Shown here: piece after piece, positions 46,089-51,191 of the stretch
Numbering within the stretch: the first letter of the stretch is position 1
Layout: every line of letters starts with the position of its first letter
Origin: Paracoccaceae bacterium
Lineage (GTDB): Bacteria > Pseudomonadota > Alphaproteobacteria > Rhodobacterales > Rhodobacteraceae
DNA length: 51,191 nt
Direction of reading: 5' to 3'
NCBI GenBank assembly: GCA_023383015.1
Contig: JAHDXW010000029.1
Location: 1-51,191, forward strand
Made by a program: the position numbers and the translations under genes
The notes under the pieces: model-generated
Databases searched by the model: none
Seen by the model: the letters and a program-made list of their open reading frames with translations, nothing else
What the model was told of the DNA's origin: nothing

Positions 46089-46898
46089 TCAGCCTGCGAC
46101 GGTGTGAAGCGCCGGGGCAGCCGTGACGCCGGCGGGCGGAGCGTGGCCGCGGGCGCTGCCGCGCGGTGCCGGCGAGGGCAGGCCGTCGAGCACCTCCAGC
46201 GGGTTGCGCACCCTTGCCCGCGACGTCGCACGGGCCGGGCGGTAGACCTGCTTGGATGCCTCCATGATCAGCACGCCGCCGGCGTAGTAGGACGACAGGC
46301 GCCGGCCCAGCCGTTCCCAGAACGCCCCGGTGCGCAGCCAGAACCGGCGCTGCGACGGCGGTGCGAACAGCGCCGCGCGGTGGCGTTCGGGGGTGAAGGC
46401 GTGGCGGCGCAGCTGCGTCTCGAGCTGCGACAGCGAATAGGGCCGGCCAAAGCCGAAGGGCGTGGCCTCGCGCCGCGACCACAGGCCCGAGCGGTTGGGC
46501 ACGATGAAGACCGCCCGCCCGCCGGGGCCGAGTGCACGCCAGGCCTCCTCCAGCAGGGCCGAGGGGTGCTCGGAGGTCTCGAGCCCGTGCATCACCATCA
46601 GCTTGTCGATCAGCCCGGTCTCGATCGGCCACTGCGTCTCCTCGCAGAGGACGCTGACATTGGGCTTGTCGGCCGGCCAGGCCATCACCCCCTGCGGCCC
46701 GGGCATCAGCCCGATCACGCGCCGCGCTTCGCCAAGGTAGGGCCGCAGCAGCGGTACGGCGAAGCCGAAGCCGGCCACCGTCTGGCCCCGCGCCTCGGGC
46801 CAGAGCTCGAGCAGCGGCTCGCGCACCGACCGCTGCACCGCGCGCCCCAGCCCGGTGCGGTAGTAGAAGTTGCGCAGGTCGAGCACGTCGAGATGCAT
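46089..46898 (-). CDS. SAM-dependent methyltransferase (class I)
   Basis: 269-residue class I methyltransferase. Motif I is partly conserved as [70 protein letters not shown] covers motifs II and III. A C-terminal basic extension ([17 protein letters not shown]) is not part of the fold. The ATG at 46898 was chosen because similarity begins at [12 protein letters not shown]. It is divergent from gloB, an arrangement common in Rhodobacteraceae. Substrate unknown. Confidence 0.85.
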   Translation of the reverse strand: MHLDVLDLRNFYYRTGLGRAVQRSVREPLLELWPEARGQTVAGFGFAVPLLRPYLGEARRVIGLMPGPQGVMAWPADKPNVSVLCEETQWPIETGLIDKLMVMHGLETSEHPSALLEEAWRALGPGGRAVFIVPNRSGLWSRREATPFGFGRPYSLSQLETQLRRHAFTPERHRAALFAPPSQRRFWLRTGAFWERLGRRLSSYYAGGVLIMEASKQVYRPARATSRARVRNPLEVLDGLPSPAPRGSARGHAPPAGVTAAPALHTVAG

Positions 46899-46959
46899 TG
46901 TGCCGGCATCCGGCTTCGCCCAGTCTTGCCCGACATTACCGCGAACGGAGCCGAATGCC

Positions 46960-47727
46960 ATGGCCGCGATCCTGCTCGTCGTCCCCTGCCTGAAGGACAA
47001 CTTCGCCTTCCTGCTGCACGATCCGCAGACCGGCGCGACCGCGGCGGTGGACGTGCCCGAGGCGGCGCCGGTGGCCGCGGCGCTTGCCGCCCGCGGCTGG
47101 CGGCTGACCGACGTGCTCGTGACGCACCACCACGGCGACCACGTCCAGGGACTGGAGGGCCTCGTCGCCGGGGCGAGCCCGCGGCCGCGGGTGGTCGGGG
47201 CGGCCGCCGACGCCCACCGGCTGCCGCCCCTCGACCTTGCCGTGGCGCCCGGCGACCGCCTTGCAGTCGGAAGCCTCGGGGTCGATGTGCTCGACGCCTC
47301 GGGCCACACCGTCGGCCATCTGGCCTACCACGTCCCCGCGGCCGCCGCCGCCTTCACCGGCGACTGCCTGATGGCGATGGGCTGCGGACGGGTGTTCGAG
47401 GGCACGATGGCAATGATGTGGGCCAGCCTCGGCCGGCTGGCCGCGTTGCCGGGCAGCACCCGCATCCTTTCGGGCCACGACTACCTGGATGCCAACGCCG
47501 CCTTCGCCCGCAGTGTCGAGCCGGCCAACGCGGCGGCGGTCGACGCGCGGCTGGCCGCGGCGCGGGCGGCCGGGCCGGAGGGCGTACATGTCACCCTCGA
47601 CGTCGAGCGCGCGACCAACCCCTTCCTGCGTGCCGCCCTGCCGGCGGCCGCTGCGGCGATCGGCATGGCGGGCGCGCCGGCCGCCGAGGTGTTCGCCGAA
47701 CTCCGCCGCCGCAAGGACCGCTTCTGA
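46960..47727 (+). CDS. gloB: Hydroxyacylglutathione hydrolase (glyoxalase II)
   Basis: 255-residue metallo-beta-lactamase-fold hydrolase that finishes methylglyoxal detoxification by cleaving S-D-lactoylglutathione. The metal motif is THHHGDH (55-61). The later ligands are in [28 protein letters not shown] and [14 protein letters not shown]. The C-terminal domain [12 protein letters not shown] has the substrate-binding NPFLR. GGAG lies 9 bases before the ATG. Confidence 0.95.
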   Translation: MAAILLVVPCLKDNFAFLLHDPQTGATAAVDVPEAAPVAAALAARGWRLTDVLVTHHHGDHVQGLEGLVAGASPRPRVVGAAADAHRLPPLDLAVAPGDRLAVGSLGVDVLDASGHTVGHLAYHVPAAAAAFTGDCLMAMGCGRVFEGTMAMMWASLGRLAALPGSTRILSGHDYLDANAAFARSVEPANAAAVDARLAAARAAGPEGVHVTLDVERATNPFLRAALPAAAAAIGMAGAPAAEVFAELRRRKDRF

Positions 47728-47781
47728 CCGCAGTCCCCGGCGGGGCTGGACAGGGGCGGCGCCCGTCCCCACATTGGCGCC

Positions 47782-49710
47782 ATGAGTCTGCCGCCGGGGT
47801 TCCTCGAGGAGGTGCGCGCGCGAGTGCCCCTGTCCCGCGTCGTCGGGCGTCGGGTGACCTGGGACATGCGCCGGTCCAACCAGGCCAAGGGCGACTTCTG
47901 GGCGCCCTGTCCGTTCCATCAGGAGCGGACAGCCTCGTTCCACGTCGACGACCGCAAGGGCTTCTACTACTGCTTCGGCTGCCAGGCGAAGGGCGACGCG
48001 GTCAGCTTCCTGCGCGAGACCGAGGGCATGGAGTTTCACGAGGCGGTCGAGGCGCTGGCCCGCGAGGCCGGGCTGCCGGTCCCGTCCCGCGATCCCGGGG
48101 CCGCTGCCCGCGCCGCCCGCCGCACGACCCTGGCCGAGGTGGTGGAGGAAGCGGTGCGCCTCTTCCGGCTGCGGCTGGCGGCCGGCGAGGGCGGGCCGGC
48201 GCGCGATTACCTCGACCGGCGCGGCATGGCGCCCGCGCTGCGCGAGCGCTTCGAGCTGGGTTATGCGCCCGATTCCGGCCGCGCGCTCGTCGAGGCCATG
48301 GCCGGCCGCGGCATCGCCGTCGACCTGCTGGTCGAGGCCGGGCTTGCCCGCCGGCCCGATGACGGGCGTTCGCCCTACGACTATTTCCGCGGCCGGCTGG
48401 TGTTTCCCATCCGCGACGGGCGCGGCCGCGCGGTCGGCTTCGGGGCTCGGGCGCTGCGCCCGGGGCAGGAGCCGAAATACCTGAACTCGCCCGACACCCC
48501 GCTGTTCCAGAAGGGCCAGACGCTCTACGGCCTCGCCCCAGCCCGGGCAGCGGCGGCGAGGGGCGCGCCGGTGATCCTTGCCGAGGGCTACATGGACGTC
48601 ATCGCGCTGGCCGGCGCGGGGTTCGAGGGCGCGGTGGCGCCGCTCGGCACCGCCGTGACGGCCGAGCAACTGGCGCTCGCCTGGGCGCTGTCGCCCGAGC
48701 CGGTGGTCGCGCTCGACGGCGACGCGGCCGGGCTGCGCGCCGCCCTGCGGCTGGTCGATCTCGCCCTGCCGCTGATCGGGCCCGGGCAGGGGCTGCGCTT
48801 TGCCCTGCTGCCCGGCGGCATGGACCCCGACGACCTGATCCGCTCCGGCGGGGCCGAGGCCTTCCGGCCCGTGCTGGAGGCCGCCGAGCCGATGGTGGCG
48901 CTGCTGTGGCGGCGCGAGACCGAGGGGCAGGCGTTTGACAGCCCCGAGCGCCGCGCGGCGCTCGACCGCCGGCTTGCCGCCCTGCTGCGCGCGATCGGCG
49001 ATCCGGATCTGCGCCGCCACTACGCCGCGGCGCTGCACGAGCGTCGCGACGCGCTGTTTCGGCCCGCCCGCGCCGCCGCCGCCCGCGGCCGACCGCCGCG
49101 CGGCGGCGCAAATCCCTTCGCCGGGCCCGGCCAGCCGCCGCTGCCGCCGGCGCCGGCCACCCGCCGGTCCTACCTTGCCGCGGCGCCCGAGGGCGCCGGG
49201 GCGCGGCTGCGCGAGTGCCTGATCCTTGCCACGCTGGCGCTGCATCCCGAGCTCGTGCCGCGCTTCGCCGCCGAACTCGAGGCGCTTGTGCCCGAGGAAC
49301 CCGACCATCGCCTCCTGCACGGGGCTCTTCTTGGCATCGCTGCGGGGCAGGGGCCGCTGCCGCCGGCTGCGGCCGCGGCACTGGCCCGGCTGGCCGGCCG
49401 CGCCGATCTTCGCATCGCCCCGACGGTGCGGTCCCCCGGCGACCCCGAACATGCCGCCGCCTGCCTGAGGGAGGAATTCGCCCGGCTCGCTGCCGAACGC
49501 GCCCATGCCGCCGAGCTAGCCCACGCCACGGCCGACCTTGCCGGTCTTGCCGACGAGGGCGTGACATGGCGGCTGTCGGAGGCGGCCCGTGCCATCGACC
49601 GCGCGCGCCGCGCGCCGCTGCCGCCGCTGGCGCCCGAGGACGCCGACCCGGCGGCGATCGCCGCGCGGTTTGCCGCGCTCCTGGGCGGGGGGGCGTTAGC
49701 GAAGAAATAG
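47782..49710 (+). CDS. dnaG: DNA primase
   Basis: 642-residue primase synthesising RNA primers for replication. The N-terminal CHC2 zinc finger uses Cys43, His46, Cys64 and Cys67 (APCPFHQERTASFHV, FYYCFGCQAKGD). The RNA-polymerase/TOPRIM core has PKYLNSPDTPLFQKG, LAEGYMDVIAL, VALDGDAAG and DPDDLIRSGG. A divergent helicase-binding C-terminal domain follows an Ala/Pro/Arg-rich linker (about 430-470). No strong Shine-Dalgarno precedes the ATG. The dnaG-rpoD order is the classical macromolecular-synthesis arrangement. Confidence 0.96.
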   Translation: MSLPPGFLEEVRARVPLSRVVGRRVTWDMRRSNQAKGDFWAPCPFHQERTASFHVDDRKGFYYCFGCQAKGDAVSFLRETEGMEFHEAVEALAREAGLPVPSRDPGAAARAARRTTLAEVVEEAVRLFRLRLAAGEGGPARDYLDRRGMAPALRERFELGYAPDSGRALVEAMAGRGIAVDLLVEAGLARRPDDGRSPYDYFRGRLVFPIRDGRGRAVGFGARALRPGQEPKYLNSPDTPLFQKGQTLYGLAPARAAAARGAPVILAEGYMDVIALAGAGFEGAVAPLGTAVTAEQLALAWALSPEPVVALDGDAAGLRAALRLVDLALPLIGPGQGLRFALLPGGMDPDDLIRSGGAEAFRPVLEAAEPMVALLWRRETEGQAFDSPERRAALDRRLAALLRAIGDPDLRRHYAAALHERRDALFRPARAAAARGRPPRGGANPFAGPGQPPLPPAPATRRSYLAAAPEGAGARLRECLILATLALHPELVPRFAAELEALVPEEPDHRLLHGALLGIAAGQGPLPPAAAAALARLAGRADLRIAPTVRSPGDPEHAAACLREEFARLAAERAHAAELAHATADLAGLADEGVTWRLSEAARAIDRARRAPLPPLAPEDADPAAIAARFAALLGGGALAKK

Positions 49711-49807
49711 CCGGCCGTGCTTTCCGTATCTGTGATTCGCACGAAGGAATCGCTACATCCGCCGCCACAGAATCGGTCCCCCCGGACCCGGTCCCCGAGG
49801 AGATGCC

Positions 49808-51191
<1,384 letters not shown>

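Noticed and set aside
46936-49506. 856-codon minus-strand open frame
   Set aside because: It lies opposite gloB and dnaG, whose motifs are unambiguous. Its sequence is Gly/Arg/Ala-rich shadow.

Overview
The window is a 51 kb piece of a very GC-rich (about 70% or more by eye) bacterial chromosome. Gene content and order point to an alphaproteobacterium of the Rhodobacterales/Rhodobacteraceae type. Evidence: a five-gene atpHAGDC operon split from F0, an Hsp20-DUF1150 pair, a heterotetrameric-type sarcosine oxidase beta subunit, a family II pyrophosphatase, several TRAP and sugar-acid genes, and a methyltransferase divergent from glyoxalase II. No rRNA, tRNA, CRISPR array or insertion sequence was found. 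No gene-free stretch exceeds 300 bases; the largest gaps (about 170-180 bases, at 2613-2783, 24650-24828 and 45916-46088) hold promoters.

Layout. 1-5545: end of a sarcosine oxidase gene, an exported protein with DGTxxGT repeats, leuB, and a nickel/cobalt exporter with its DUF1007 partner. 5627-23911: an accessory sugar-acid catabolic island. A minus-strand operon (enolase-superfamily dehydratase, FCD-type GntR regulator, SDR) faces a long plus-strand set: second GntR regulator, acetoacetate-decarboxylase-family protein, D-2-hydroxyacid dehydrogenase, rhamnonate-dehydratase-like enzyme, TRAP DctP, SDR, uncharacterised cysteine-rich protein, TRAP DctQ and DctM, DapA-like lyase, third enolase-superfamily dehydratase, two Gfo/Idh/MocA oxidoreductases, glucuronate isomerase (UxaC) and mannonate dehydratase (UxuA). 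23939-31096: a membrane-anchored winged-helix protein, Hsp20 and DUF1150, a PhzF-family protein, an LldD-type dehydrogenase, a ZIP transporter, a frameshifted Acg-type nitroreductase with a MarR regulator and three palindromic operators, and Mn-pyrophosphatase. 31176-40688: housekeeping and small metabolic genes (HAD hydrolase, MaoC hydratase, RibF, YcgN, threonine aldolase, NAT, LysR, alpha/beta hydrolase, HCCA isomerase, Prs, ClpP, H-type lectin). 40809-45915: the atp operon, containing an extra 85-codon gene between atpG and atpD. 46089-51191: methyltransferase, gloB, dnaG and the 5' part of rpoD.

How the genes work together. The island looks like a self-contained uptake and breakdown route for one or more hexonates or hexuronates. 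TRAP imports the acid, dehydrogenases oxidise or epimerise it, three enolase-superfamily dehydratases plus UxuA form 2-keto-3-deoxy acids, and a DapA-like lyase cleaves them. A 15-bp operator occurs at the divergent GntR promoter and in related form at an internal promoter before the rhamnonate-dehydratase-like gene, so one regulator could control both units. The substrate is not deducible from sequence alone. Across the rest of the window several genes share a promoter of the form TTGCNN, 17-18 bases, TA-rich hexamer.

Most distinctive observations: the sugar-acid island and its operators; the Cys-rich unknown protein inside the TRAP operon; the orphan recombinase-like domain gene embedded in the ATP synthase operon; the membrane-anchored OmpR-type winged helix; and the broken nitroreductase under an intact three-palindrome promoter.
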